A program made the position numbers and the translations under genes. A DNA stretch of 64,000 nucleotides from Nageia nagi (lineage: Eukaryota; Pinophyta). The stretch is taken from the NCBI GenBank assembly GCA_050084985.1, contig JBITNC010000001.1:51832001-51896000 (forward strand), in the 5' to 3' direction. The notes under the pieces were generated by a model that saw only the letters and a program-made list of their open reading frames with translations, made no database searches and was not told the DNA's origin. Shown piece after piece: positions 34,246 through 46,240 of the stretch (positions are counted from its first letter, which is position 1; every line of letters begins with the position of its first letter).

Positions 34246-35300
34246 CAATTGATTTAATTTTGTTGGCTTCCATTCTATCAAGGAGGGTACATGATGATCT
34301 TATGTAGAATGTCACATCATGTTTGTTAATCATGTTCATTTTTTAAAATTTTGAATATTCATGAAATTCAATTTCTTTTAAACATATGACTCAGAATGTT
34401 TTAACAAGTAAGGTTCTTGTTTATTTTCATTATGTTTTTATTACTTTATAAAGGATTAATGATGAGGTTTTTAAGGGGATTTTTAATAGTTTTTTAAATA
34501 TGTGCTTTTAATTCATGCATAGTTTTGTATTTTCCTCATCTAGAAGAGGGGCTTAAATACTTTATATCATGATGTTTGTCACTTTAGTCTTGATATTCAC
34601 CTAAGCTAATCCTATAGTAGAAGGTGGGATTAAGTATTTTATTCATCATTCCCTTTTTAAATTTTTGAATGTTGTATTTTGATTTTTTATATAATTTTAT
34701 GAGTCATTGATGATTGGTTCTAGTCACTAGCTTTCCATGAAAATCTTCAACATCTGCTTTAAAATTACTAATGTTCCAAGTCATGGGCAAAATAAAAAGA
34801 TAAAGTGGCTTGTCATTTTCTCATTTTCCTTTTGTTATCTTTGATAGCTCTATTTTACTTATTTCTCTTTTCTCTATGGGCCACCTATTTTCTTAGTTTA
34901 TCACATTTGGTGAGCCAGTATGCTATTGAGGAGGAGAGCAGCTATCTAGAGATGACCAATCAAAGAGGAGGTAGGGTTTTAAAATCCTCTTTTTAAATTT
35001 TTGTTAAATTTGTTATTTTTATGACCTAAAATTAAAAATGTAAATTCATAAGATTTATTATTTTCATGTTTAATTTTTTTTTACCTATTTAGAATTTACA
35101 TTTTGGCCCATTTTTTAGTGGTTTACCCTTTTTTGGGCACCTCAACCATGGTTGTTGGCTAGGATGGAAGGGTTTTAGAGTTGCCAAGTTTAGGTAGTGG
35201 ACATTAATGATTCTATGACTTGGACATCAAATCATCGATATTTGGTTTTAGTGTTTGATTTTTTTATAACTTAGTTAATTTTTTATTCTACATTTGACTT
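34246..35300. other. Non-coding AT-rich region
   Basis: No pol domain of the minus-strand element was found here. The 63-codon frame at 34805-34996 is hydrophobic and probably chance. Confidence 0.5.
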
Positions 35301-37241
35301 ATGTTAGAACCTAAAGGTCATTATCCTACAATCCTTTAGGATGGTCATGCTTTCCTTACCACTGCAAACCACACATTATCAAATAAGCCTCTTATGGTGG
35401 CTTTAATTAAGAGGTGGGGCTCCACCACGTCTACTTTATATCTCTCAAAAGGAGAGATGATGATAATAGTAGAGAATATCTATCACTTATATTGATTACC
35501 CATTTAGGATTAGAGAATTTAGTATATCACTGAATGAGACAATATTAGACTAATCATTTCTTATTTATACAAGGTTGATCAAGTTTATACAATCATGTCT
35601 GAGATCATTTCAGATGATATCAAGTATCTTTAGTACAAGCATGATGATCAGCAGGGGAGTATCAAGTTCTCATTTTTGATGGGGTGTATCTAGTGCTATG
35701 CATTACTTGATACAAGCAACAACATATTTCCTTGGTCATTACTTCTAATAGTGGTGAATGTGATGTAATAGATTACTATCTTTACTTGGGCTCCTACTTT
35801 GCTAGCACAGTATTATAGGAAGCTTTTCTTCTACTCTCAGGGTCATAGGACCTCATTGATTATTACATTCACTTTGTAGGCATGGGCATATGAGCATATT
35901 TTTGTGTCATGCCCTCATGAACTTCATATTCCTAGTTTTGCTACACATGTAGAGTATCCCATGGGGATCATGCAATTGAGGGAAGATTTCTACATCCATC
36001 CCATAGATGAAGCTCATCATGATGTGGGGTAATATTGATATATGTTGAGTCAACTTATTCATGATCATGTCAGTTTTTGCCCATACCATCTATATACAAT
36101 ATGGGATGGGGTTGATACTAAGCTTATTAGTAGTAGGTATATGGGAGTCCTTAATGATTGATAGAATGAGTTTTTAGAGTATTTTTAGTATTACCATGTT
36201 AAACAATAGTTTGGCCTTGTATAGGATATTCCTCTAGGGCCTACTAGATATCAAAGGGAGGGAACCCTTCTAGGATAGGTTCTTGAGCCCTTTATTTATA
36301 CAGAACCTAATCTTAAGAGAGATGAGGCTACATATAAGGAGGTAGATGTAGATGATATTAGAGTTACTAAGATTTTTATCATCTAGTGGTAGGCTGAGTT
36401 GGAGGAAGTTGATGAGGGTGACTAGGGTTGTTAGGTGAGATAACATGTGGAGGATCTTGGTGTGGGACCTATTATGGAGGGAGACTAGGATGTGGGGATG
36501 GTTTTTGTAGAGGATTTACTTAATATTTATGTTCTAGTTGAGAATATTGACATAAGTGAGGGAGCTCTAGGGGAGGATAGACCAACCTTAGAGATATAGA
36601 CCCATGAATCATTACTAGGCAAGATCGAGGAGCTCAACTTTTTGTTTAGGAAGTCATGACCATTACTTGACTAGTCTCATTAGGATAATAACTCTTTATG
36701 TACATAGATTCAATGGCTTATGCATTTAGATGAGGATAGGGTTAGATACCAAGTGAAGAGAGATAGGGCATGAGCCATGGTACAATTACTATAGCAACAA
36801 GTTGGAGTAGAGGGTATTACAGTTGGTGTGGATAGGTATTCTTGTACTTTTGTTGGAGATATTTACAAATAGAAGGATTACTACCAAGGGGAATTTGACA
36901 CATGGTTGGTAGGAATTCCTACTTTTAGGTCTATTTCGTAGTATCTACTTCCTCCCCCGGGTTACATCCCTTTGGATATCAATGCTCCCAACTACTATAG
37001 CCAATGAGGTACATGGTGGTGTTTGTGTAGGAGTGAGTAGGGGCAGGGTTGTAACCTCTCATAATATGAGTGCTACTACTAGTTAATCTCATCATAGGCA
37101 TGGGTCTTTAGAGATTAGGGACTCTAAGAGAGAGAGAAGAGTATTGGTAGCCTATTAGTATAGAGAGGTATAGAAGTTGGTGAGAGTAGTGGTCATGGTG
37201 GTGGCAAGGACAATAAGTATGGCGATTCCCTTGAGGATTGA
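35301..37241 (+). pseudogene. Plant mobile domain (PMD) gene, one long frame broken by many stops
   Basis: ATG at 35301 opens MLEPKGHYPTIL. In the same frame follow VALIKRWGSTTSTLYLSKGE and MMIIVENIYHLY (the PMD core of a W helix, TFHLP-like strand, GEM and TLEDV), then AQYYRKLFFYSQGHRT, AWAYEHIFVSCPHEL (the LQAWAYEHI motif with Q now TAG), IWDGVDTKLISSRYMG, YYHVKQ, stop, FGLV, stop, DIPLGPTRYQREG (the V-RQFG-Q-iP motif), and a C-terminal DTWLVGIPTFRSIS, stop, YLLPPPGYIPLD. The frame holds to about 37000; a short shift probably lies at 37000-37140, and the last codons return to it with a TGA at 37239. About 35 stops are present, mostly TAG. No flanking inverted repeats or LTRs could be tied to it. 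Confidence 0.78.
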
Positions 37242-38726
37242 TTATTATTCCCTTTTTGTTATGTAATTTTATTTATGATGTGATGTTGATGGATGATATC
37301 TATTATATTCATTTTTTGGTTTTGGTGATCATGATTGGGATGGCATGGATTCCTAGGTGATGGACACTATGACTATTATGTTCTTGAAATTGTATGATGA
37401 TAATGGATTATTGATGTTATATTATGTTACATGATAATAATTTCTAATATTTTTATGGATTAATGATTCTTATATGATGTTATTCTTTAATTTGGTATAG
37501 ATAATTATCATTACTTGTTATATTTTAGATAATATTTTATTTATAATAGTAGAGAATCTAATATCATCATTTTCTATTTTCTTGCCTATTTATACACATG
37601 GGATAACATATGTACAAAAAATGGTATGAATACACAAATGGTTAAATGTATGAATGTATAATGCTATGAATGTACACTCATAGATAAGTGAATATTAATG
37701 GATGGTATAATTATTTAAATGTCAAACATAACAATCTAGTTAACCTACCAAGATAATAATATGTATTATGAAATGAAGTGAATGCATAATATAATAAAGG
37801 AGTATAATGAATAATATATTCATATTAATTTCATAAAATAATCTTATATTTCAATTTCATATACTAAGGATGATATAAAACAAATTTATGATACACCTAA
37901 ATTTATTATGAACTCATGTATGTGCAATGATGTTCATTTCCTTTTCTAGATGCTTGTCAACTTAATGTTTCAAGAGAATAAAATATGTAAGTTGATTCAT
38001 CCATGTAAAACATCCAAAGGTTCATTAGAGAGATTATACATGTCACCTCTTAGTAAGGTATACCTCACTTCCAGGTAAGCATTCATAGTCTCAATGAAGA
38101 CTAACCCCTAGATCCCATTACAACCTTGCTCTATTGCCATTAACGCATCCATAACTCTAATAGAGGATACTATAATCACCCAAGAATTATACTTCTTTCT
38201 CATTTCTTTCTTCTCAATTTTTTGAATATTTTTTATATAGCTATATGTATTTCTTCTTCCTATCTTTTTCTTTCTATCCTATCTCTTGGTCTCAAAATGA
38301 AGAGAAATAATAGGAAAAATAATCACTCAAAATTATGCTCAAGAAATATCAAATTTTTTATTATTTCAAGATTTAGAATGTGTACATGTGTATGAGTTCA
38401 TAATATCTTAACAATGTATCAAGTTTATGTTTCATTATCATTCAAAGTTTCAAATACTTTGTAGAAGATATCTTGATAGAATAGGATATGAATATTATAC
38501 ACATAAACTACTTCTTTATTTATATGTACAACTATATACATAAATGATATGTGGATGCATTTATAATGTGTATGTATGTCTTGGTAAAACTATAATTATC
38601 ATGTTTGATACTTAATAGTTTTATGATAATGGAAGTAATGAAGAAGATGAACACAATGGTATGATGTGAACGCATAGGGCAACACAACCTAATAGCTACG
38701 ATGCTTTCGAAATAATTTTTTGAGAG
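37242..38726. other. Non-coding AT-rich region
   Basis: Stops in all frames, no repeat longer than short AT runs, and no recognised gene. Confidence 0.5.
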
Positions 38727-38730
38727 AGTG

Positions 38731-38787
<57 letters not shown>
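38727..38787. repeat. Compound microsatellite (GT)n(AT)n
   Basis: A (GT) run at 38727-38739 passes into two (AT) runs separated by one phase slip (AATA at about 38763). It makes an artificial minus-strand frame rich in I and Y. Confidence 0.95.
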
Positions 38788-39179
38788 CATGATATGTATA
38801 GATAGATATGTATATACTTATACATAATGGATTCCATGTTGGGTGAGGGTTTGCAGTAGATGACTATAGTTGATGGGATGAAAATGATGAGTACGAATGG
38901 TATGATCAATAGTCTAATGTGTGACATGATGAGTGACAAACAAAAAAATATGAAGTCCTAATAAAAAATATTTATAGACATTATGTGGGTAATTAGTGAG
39001 TTCATCAAAAGACTCCTAAGGATGCAAGGATGGTGGACCAAAAACTTTAATGAGTCTACAAATACATGGGTTAAAATGAGTATTATTCATAATTCTCCAT
39101 ATGAATTCTAGCCTAAAGAATACATACATGAGGTTTTAAATAAACTCTTCATTAGGTATGTCATAAATCACATAGGTTC
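38788..39179. other. Non-coding AT-rich region
   Basis: Nothing recognised. The missing upstream part of the copia 5' LTR would be expected here but cannot be seen. Confidence 0.4.
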
Positions 39180-39354
39180 CCCAACATGGTCCATGATCAA
39201 TATACTCTCTCGTCTAAAAGGAATCTTAGAAAATTTTATGCTTATATTTATTTAGTTTTAATTTTTTATTAGTTTGGTTTTAATGGTAAAGAATATTGAT
39301 TTGTATATTCAACCACTAATTCACCCCCCTCTTAGTGTCACCTCTAGTATAACA
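39180..39354 (+). repeat. 5' LTR terminal fragment of the copia element
   Basis: It shares TTTATTTAGTTTTAATTT and GTAAAGAATATTG with the end part of the 3' LTR. The terminal TCACCCCCCTCTTAGTGTCA is typical of LTR ends of this group, and the end ATAACA abuts the primer-binding site. Confidence 0.55.
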
Positions 39355-39368
39355 ATTGCTATAAAAGC
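39355..39368 (+). other. Decayed primer-binding site
   Basis: ATTGCTATAAAAGC is a mutated ATTGGTATCAGAGC, the initiator-tRNA site, placed right after the LTR end. Confidence 0.7.
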
Positions 39369-39419
39369 TAAATTCCTTTTTCAAGTTTAATTGACTAAGG
39401 AGATCCAAGAAGTGACATA

Positions 39420-41218
39420 ATGGCCAATGGAGAAGGTTATTATTCAAACAAAGCACCAATTTTTGGTGGGAAAAATTATTCTTTATGGATACTTAAAATG
39501 TGAACCTATCTTTGTGGCTTAGGATTTTAATATATGGAAGTTGTAAAATATGGATATATAATACGCACCACACCTCCAATGGATGTAGATAGTAAGAAAT
39601 CATTTGAGAGTGAACCTAAAGCCAAGAATGCTATCATGTATGGCTTAGTTGATATTGAATTGGTAAAGATTATGGGATTTGAGATTGCCAAAGAGATATA
39701 GGATAAATTACAAAGTATACATGAGAGATATGACAATATAAAGGAGGCCAAATTATAAAATTTCATATCTTAGTTTGAAATATTGAATATGAATGATAAA
39801 GAAGACATTAATAGTTATGTGATAAGGGTAAATAAGCTGATCAATGTAATTAGAGGATTGGGAGAAGAAATAGAGGATAAGGTAATTATTAAGAAGATTG
39901 TTAAAGCCTTTCCATAAAAGTTTGAATCCAAGGTATTAGCTATTTAAGAAGCCAAAGATTTGAATGTATTTTTATTAGATGAAATGCATGGATCCTTAAT
40001 AGCTTGAGAAATAAGAACTGTGAAAGGAAAATCATCAAATAGAGAAGTAATATTCAAGGAAACCAAAAGCACCAAATCAAGAGTAGAATATAAAGAATAA
40101 GATACATCAAATTTTGAAGAATCCAACTTTGTATAAAAACTAAAAAGAGGAAAATGTAAGAATAAAGGTAAACTACCCTTTAAATGTTTTAGTTGTGAAG
40201 GAGTTGATTAGTTTTCCAGCAAGTGTACTTATAAAGAGAATAATGATAATTTTAGTAAGAAAGATGGTGATAGGTACAAAAATAAAGTAATGAATTTTAA
40301 AAAATATAGAAACAAGGAAAAGAGCTTCACATCAAAAGAGAAATAAGGGAATCTAGTGAAAATGATGAATCTGAAGGTGACTGCAATGAACTCCTTTTTA
40401 TGGTACATGAAGATAATAAAGAGACTCTTTAAGTAAATAAATATTTTGAAGATAAAGAGGAAGAGGCTAATGTATACATAGAAGGAGAACTCACATCTAT
40501 TCTAGAAGAATTAGATAAAGAAAGGATGAAAAATAGAAGGTTTTCCAAGAAGCTAGAAGAGTCAAGCTGTAAAACTAAAGAGCTCTATATTCAATTTGAA
40601 TAAGCAAAACTAACTAAAGAATCCTTATAACTATAATTAATTGATAGGATTGATGCATGCTATAATTATGAAGAAGTAATAGTGATATTTAAGGTACAAA
40701 TAGAGGATTTATCCCTAAAAAAAAGTAATAGTTTCAAATTTGCAAAAAGTACAAAAAATTTAGTGAAATGCTGAAAGTGCAAAGAAATCCAAGGATCAAA
40801 TTTGGCATAGGATTTGATGAAGGAGAAACTTTTAATATGCCAAAATCTAGAATAAATCAATTCTTAGAAGACAACAAAAGAAAACAACATGTGAATACCA
40901 ATCAATATAAAAATAAGCAAAATGCTAGTTACGGTTTCACCAATGTTGCATATCAAAGGAGATTTCAAAAAGAATTGGCAAGTGGTTATTATTAGTAAAA
41001 TAGATTTCATCATCCCTATCTTAATAATGGATTTGCATTTTATGTTTACTATTATAAATGGAATAATCTTAGTCATAAAGTTGTAAGTTGCAAATTTAAA
41101 AATCAGCCATTAAATTTAATGCACAAAAATGCATTTGGTCCATTTCCTGAATATGATGTACAATGTTATAAATGTCATAATCTTGGTCATATTGCTAACT
41201 TTTGCAAAATCAAAACTT
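39420..41218 (+). pseudogene. Ty1/copia gag with three zinc-knuckle sites
   Basis: ATG at 39420 gives MANGEGYYSNKAPIFGGKNY and SLWILKM, the copia gag start (P-F-G-NY-lW-km). The same frame continues with AKNAIMYGLVDIELVKIMGF, DKLQSIHERYDNIKEAKL and MNDKEDINSYVIRVNKLIN, and GLGEEIEDKVIIKKIVKAFP, matching UBN2-type gag. A first knuckle at about 40180 reads FKCFSCEGVD, stop, FSSKC. A second, decayed, at 41046 reads YYYKWNNLSHKVVSC. A third at 41163 is perfect, CYKCHNLGHIANFC (CX2CX4HX4C). A long charged segment (40240-40760) lies between the first and second. Stops are frequent in the middle part. Gag would form the particle and bind RNA. Confidence 0.85.
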
Positions 41219-41329
41219 AAAGAGAAGAGAAGTAAAAAACTAATGAAAATTCTTTCTTGAATAAAAACAATAATGAAGTCAAGCCCAAGCTCAAGAAGGT
41301 ATGGAAGGAAAAGGGTGTCAATGTCAACT

Positions 41330-41570
41330 AGTCATAAAATTGATAAATTGCATTGAAGGCTCAAAGCAAACCTGAGCCATGCATCCTTTATAGTGGTTGT
41401 TCCAAACACATGATAGGTGATAAATAATGATATGAAAATATATAATAATATGTAGGAGGATCACTAAATTTTGGGAGTAATGATGGAGTTAAAATTGTGG
41501 GAAGATGTGTTGTTAAGCTTGGTAATGGAATGTTTCAATCTAAAGTAGTACTATTCATGGTCAGGATAAA
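41330..41570 (+). pseudogene. Ty1/copia protease
   Basis: Around 41380 the frame reads PCILYSGCSKHMIGDK, the W-lDSGCSrHMTGd active site with the catalytic D replaced by Y. It continues FGSNDGVKIVGRCVVKLGNG-like sequence, the glycine-rich strand of the family. Stops and a frame change break it. It is inactive. Confidence 0.75.
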
Positions 41571-42840
41571 ACATACTTGTTAAGTGTATGTTCAATCTAT
41601 GATAAAGGTAGTGATATTATTTTTAAAAATCATGGTTATGAGATTAGAAGAGCAGGTAGTGGAAAACTTATGGCATGTGGAATAAGAACTATTGGTAATT
41701 TATATACTCTAACTGAAACTATTGAAAGTTCTTTCATGTTAAGTCAAGAGGATGTAAACTAGTTATGGCACAAGAGACAAGGTCATATCAGCTTTGATAA
41801 TATTATAAATATCAGCTCAATAAAGGTAGTAAGAGACATACCATACATATCAAAGCCATCAAGTTACATGTGCCCTTCATGCCAAAAAAGTAAACATACT
41901 AGATCTTGTTTCATAGTTAAGGGGTACTATACTAGTAAACCACTTGATCTTATGCATACTGATTTATGTGGACCAACTAGAACTTAAAGCATACATGGTC
42001 ATATATATTTCATGTTATGTGTTAATAATTTTACTAGAATGACATGGTCCAACTTCTTAAGAATAAATCATAATATTTTGACATGTTCCAATCTTTTAAA
42101 ATAATTGTTGAAAATAAGATTGGAAGAAATATTAAATACTTAATGTCAGATAGAGGAGGTAAGTTTAATTTAAAGAATTTACTAATTTTTATGAAAAACA
42201 TTTAAATAGAAGATAGTTTTCAATAGCAAAAATACCTCAAAAAATGGTGTCATAGAAAGAAAGAACATATCCATTCAAAAAATGGCAAGAACCATGATAG
42301 CACAAAGTAAAGTGATTAACCATTTTTTGAAAATACTTAAGGTAAAATAGAGGAGGTAAGTTTAATTTAGAATAATTTGCTAATTTTTATGAAAAAAATG
42401 TATCTAAAAGGTAGTTTTTAGTAGCAAAAATACCTCAAAAAATGGTGTCATAGAAAGAAAGAACATATCCATTGCAAGAACCATGATAGCACAAAGTAAA
42501 GTGACTAACCATTTTTGGAAAGAGGCCATACATACTACCATTTATATTCATAGAATTTGTTTCCTTATATCACATGAAGATAAGACACCATATGACCTAT
42601 GGTTTGGTAGAAAATCCATGGTAAGATACTTTAATATTTTTGGCAACAAGTGTTATATTAAGAATACTAATGAAAATCTTAGTAAGTTTGATGATAAAGT
42701 AGATGAAAGAATATTCTTTGATTATTCTTCTAAGATAAAGGCATATCAATGTTACAACAAGAGACTTAAAAAGGTTGTATACATTGTTGATGTAAGATTT
42801 GGTCAAGGGGTTGAACTTATTACTAATATTAAAGAATAAT
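41571..42840 (+). pseudogene. Ty1/copia integrase with internal duplication
   Basis: The pre-integrase region (41577-41762) reads MLSVCSIYDKGSDIIFKNHG. After one stop comes LWHKRQGHISFDNI and YMCPSCQKSKHTRS (HHCC zinc site), then LDLMHTDLCGP with the first catalytic D, CVNNFTRMTW, LMSDRGGKFN with the second D, and NGVIERKNISIQKMARTMIA with E. Bases 42151-42348 are then repeated at 42349-42530. The C-terminal part (42483-42839) is open and reads FWKEAIHTTIYIHRICF, TPYDLWFGRKSMVRYFNIFG and FDDKVDERIFFDYSSKIKAY. The duplication and stops make it non-functional. Confidence 0.88.
42151..42530 (+). repeat. 198-bp tandem duplication inside the copia integrase
   Basis: TAGAGGAGGTAAGTTTAATTT starts at 42151 and 42349. 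The block AAAATACCTCAAAAAATGG and the phrase AAAGAAAGAACATATCCATT recur in both. Copy 2 lacks about 14 bases (AAAAAATGG-containing) and has its own point changes. Confidence 0.92.
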
Positions 42841-43079
42841 ATCATACTTATGATAAGTTTATTGAAGGTGAAAAAGAAGGAAAAGAAGAATAAGAAAAAC
42901 ATGAGCAACCATGTACTTCAAAATCTTCCAAAAGGTATATTTAATTAAATCATCCAAAAGAGCAAATAATTGGTGATCCTTAAATTGGTGTTCAAACTAG
43001 AAGAAATATTATTCAATCTCAATAGCATTTAAATTATTCATTATTATCTAAAATTGAACCAAAAAATGTGGTGTAAGCT

Positions 43080-43790
43080 TGCAATTATAAACATTGGATA
43101 GAACCTATGGAAGAGGAGCTCAACCAAATTGAAAAGTGAAGGACATGAGAGCTTGTTCCAAGACCATCCAATAAGAATGTAATAGATAGCAAGTGGGTTT
43201 TCAGAAATAAGTTGACTAAAGAAGGAAATATTAGCAAAAACAAAGCAAGAATGGTATGTAAAGGCTATGCTCAAGTAGAAGGTATTGATGTTGATGAGAC
43301 TTTTGCACTAGTAACTAGAATTTAAATCATTAGAATATCAAGGCTACATTTTTGAATGGCATTCTAGAAGAAGAGTTTTACATTGAACAACCATATGGAT
43401 TTTAGTTGGGAGATGATCCTAACATGGTATGTAAACTAAAAAAGGCATTGTATGGACTAAAATAATCTGTAAGAGATTGGTATGCTAGAGTGAATAAATA
43501 TCTTATAGAATAAGGATTCAAATAAGGAATATTGGTAGTAACTTGTATATGAAAAATGAAAATGGCCATTTGATAATAGTTAATATTTATATTGATGATA
43601 TTATTTTTGGTGGCAGTAAGGATGATCTTTATAATGATTTTGCAAACAAAATGAAGGAGTTTGAAATGCCCATGATTGGTGATATTACACTCTTTATTAG
43701 TTTACAATTCAATCAACAAGAAAAAGGTATATTTATCTCACATATTTAGTATGTTAAGGAGATGATAAAGAAATTTAACATGGGATAGTA
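43080..43790 (+). pseudogene. Ty1/copia reverse transcriptase
   Basis: The frame reads WIEPMEEELNQIEK, ELVPRPSNKNVIDSKWVFRN, KLTKEGNISKNKARMVCKGY and EGIDVDETFALVTRI, the conserved RVT_2 start. Then NGILEEEFYIEQPYGF-like and KKALYGLK-like pieces appear in shifted frames. The open run 43543-43749 carries IVNIYIDDIIFGGS, with the YxDD-equivalent YIDD intact, then DITLFISLQFNQQEKGIFIS. Several stops and at least one deletion before 43350 disrupt it. Confidence 0.88.
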
Positions 43791-44430
43791 AACTTGTTGG
43801 TAACCCTATGAAAAGTAGTTGCAAACTGAGCAAAGTGGGTAATTCAAGTGTTGATCACACCATGTATAGGTCCATGATTGGTAGCTTATTGTATTTAAAT
43901 ACTACTAGACCAAATATATTGCAACCTATTTGTATGGTTTCTTCATTTCAAGTTGATCCAAAGGAGGTACATGTGCAAGCTATAAATATTATCTTTAGAT
44001 ACCTGAAAGGCACTATGGAGTTTGATTTGTGGTATCCTAAAGGTATGGATTTCACTTTATTTGCTTATTCATATGTAGATTAGGTAGCTTGTATGGAAGA
44101 TAGAAAAAACACTACTGGACATGCATTCTATCTTGAAGATAATATAGTTTCATGGTGTAGAAAAAATAATATTTTATGTTCTTATCTATAGTAGAGATAG
44201 AGTATATTGCAGCAACATCTTGTTGTACATAGGTATTATGGATGAAATAAATCTTGAAAGATATTGGAATAATTTGTATTAATCTTATTCCTTTGATTTT
44301 TGTTAATACTTCAGAAATAAATATTTCTAAAAATCCAATTATGGAATCAAGGATTAAGCATATTGAAATAAGATATCATTTTTTAAGAGAAAAAGTATCT
44401 AAAGGAGAAGTCTAAAGGAGATATTGAAAT
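43791..44430 (+). pseudogene. Ty1/copia RNase H region
   Basis: The open run 43808-44083 reads YRSMIGSLLYLNTTRPNILQ, FQVDPKEVHVQAINIIFRYL and KGTMEFDLWYPKGMDFTLFA, the family segment that leads into RNase H. It then has YSYVD, stop, VACMEDRKNTTGHAFYLEDN and IVSWCRKNN, with D of the YSDAD-like site kept. The end around 44340-44410 reads SRIKHIEIRYHFLREKVSKG, the usual DIRYHFIRE end. Stops and a frame change are present after 44170. Confidence 0.85.
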
Positions 44431-44698
44431 ATACTTTTGAGTACTTGAGACAAAATTTGAGAGTGGTAACACTTCCCAAATGGTAGCTCTTTAGAGAGGG
44501 GCCACATTCTCAAGGGGAGTAATTTTTCTTGCTTTATTTTTTTTCTCCTAATTGTGATATTTACTAGTTGTACTCATTTGTGCATGAGAATGTTGTGAAT
44601 GGACTTAGGGGGATTCTATAATGATCCTTTTTCATATTTTTCAAAGGGGAAGAAAAGCTACTTTCTATCAGTATATGTTCATGTGTTGACAATAATTC
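44431..44698 (+). other. Copia 3' untranslated region
   Basis: No coding signal. It contains two further G-rich words (CAAGGGGAG near 44510, AAAGGGGAAG near 44645) resembling polypurine tracts. Confidence 0.5.
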
Positions 44699-44709
44699 CA
44701 AAGGGGGAC
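44699..44709 (+). other. Polypurine tract of the copia element
   Basis: CAAAGGGGGAC lies directly before the 3' LTR start. Confidence 0.8.
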
Positions 44710-44711
44710 AT

Positions 44712-46240
44712 TATTGAGTGAGATTACTAAGCAAACTATTGTCAATGTTGTCAACACACTCAATTTCTTGTGTTTGATATTGTTGTAGGTTGTTTGGAAT
44801 CCTTATGGAAAGTAATATAGTCATTGAACAAAGTAATATAATCATTTTTTGAGTAATACAACTTTAGAAGTAATACATTAGGTTTATGAAGCTACAAAAT
44901 TATTATAGGTTGTTTCTAAAGTGAGGGAATTATGTGTTTATGAAGCTACATCATTATTATAAAGCTCAATCATCTTTACTATTATGGATCTACAACATTA
45001 TTCTGAAGCTATGTTACTATTTTGAAGCTATGTCATCATTATGAAGCATACTTCCTGAATCTTACTAAATGTTCATGCCTTAGTTATTTTTTAGAGTTGT
45101 TAACATACAAATCTATGTTGAGGGACCAAATTTACACCAATGTTATTTCATATTAGGGAGAATACATGATAGTTTAACACTTTTTGACTGTTAAAAAATA
45201 TCATGAAAAATTTGCATTGGATGGATATTTTGCAATGATGCTAGGAGCGATACTTAAAGAGTTAAGAGATGGAATTTGTGCCAAATGTTGTTGATATAAC
45301 CAAGAACATATAGATATAATTTAGTAGTCATTAAATATCTTAGGAAGAAATGAAAAGATTTACAAAATGGCTACAGAGCACTTTTTCTACTATTTTTCAA
45401 TTTTGGACTATGATGTGTTTAACAAAATGCTTTGACATTTTATGGGTAGTTAAATATTCAAAGAAAGGTAGTTATCATTTATTTTTTCTATTTTCCATTT
45501 AAATATTTAATAAAAAAAAATGGTAACATATCTTTTTAAAAAGGAGCAACCAAAATGAATGAAAAAACATATAATAGTTATGCATTTTGGTAGTTACATT
45601 TGACCATAATAAAAACTACATAAAAAATTAAAGAATCACCTCTCTTTTGTAACTAATGAAGGATACACATTTTTGTTACTAAGGAAATGTATGGAGATAT
45701 ATTTGTGAGTGATGTGGAACTATTAAAAATTTTGAGATCTTGTTAAAAGTATGTTGAAGAACAAAAAAGGGGGTTTGTGTACTGTATAGCTGAGAAGCTG
45801 TAGAATGAAGAAGAAAGCAATATTTAGTAGAGAAATAAAATAATAGAAATCTAAAGGGAGCCAACAACTAGAAAAGCATATATTAGTAATGAAGGCATTT
45901 TCATATTTTTTACTTTGTATTCATCTTGAAGTCCAAGTTGGTGCTTATTGGAGTTGAAGTTTCTTGTAATGGGTGTTGCATAATAGAGGGTTAGCAGTAG
46001 ATGATATTGATAGTTAGTTCTATCAAATTTATAAATTGGGTGCTTTACAATGGGTGGATTTGGTCCATGATCCAAGTAGTTGTATTTAGATATGTAGCCA
46101 AATTGGTGAACCTCATTACATACTATGTCATGTGTAGCCTTTTTGATATGCCTATCTTTGTTTAGTTTTAGTTTTGCATTACTATGGTTTAAAAAGTAAA
46201 GAATAATAGTTTTTATATTTAGAATATTGGTTTTTATGTT
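44712..46240 (+). repeat. 3' LTR of the copia element
   Basis: It starts TATTGAGTGAGATTACT, with the canonical TG mutated. The end near 46240 is approximate because the 5' partner is incomplete and the right edge may be truncated. Short open frames inside (45679-45867 and 45851-46075, minus strand) have no family features. Confidence 0.6.
44886..45050 (+). repeat. Short repeat TGAAGCTACATCATTATT-like in the copia LTR
   Basis: GAAGCTAC or GAAGCTAT followed by an A/T-rich ATCATTATT-like word recurs about six times (near 44887, 44940, 44957, 45012, 45033 and 45048) with irregular spacing in the upstream part of the LTR. Confidence 0.65.

Larger units (their letters stand above)
39180..46240 (+). 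mobile_element. Ty1/copia retrotransposon with truncated 5' LTR
   Basis: Order on the plus strand: 5' LTR end fragment, primer-binding site, gag, protease, integrase, reverse transcriptase, RNase H, polypurine tract and 3' LTR, the full Ty1/copia plan. The closing purine tract AAAGGGGGAC and the LTR start TATTGAGTGAG (from TGTTGAGTGAG) fit the Tork/SIRE-like group. Both LTRs share a TTTAGTTTTA and GTAAAGAAT block (near 39256-39300 and 46160-46205), but the 5' copy is short or diverged. All coding domains are interrupted. Confidence 0.88.

Noticed and set aside
38532-38939. 135-codon minus-strand frame
   Set aside because: Most of it is the (AT)n/(GT)n microsatellite read as YIYIY; no family features.
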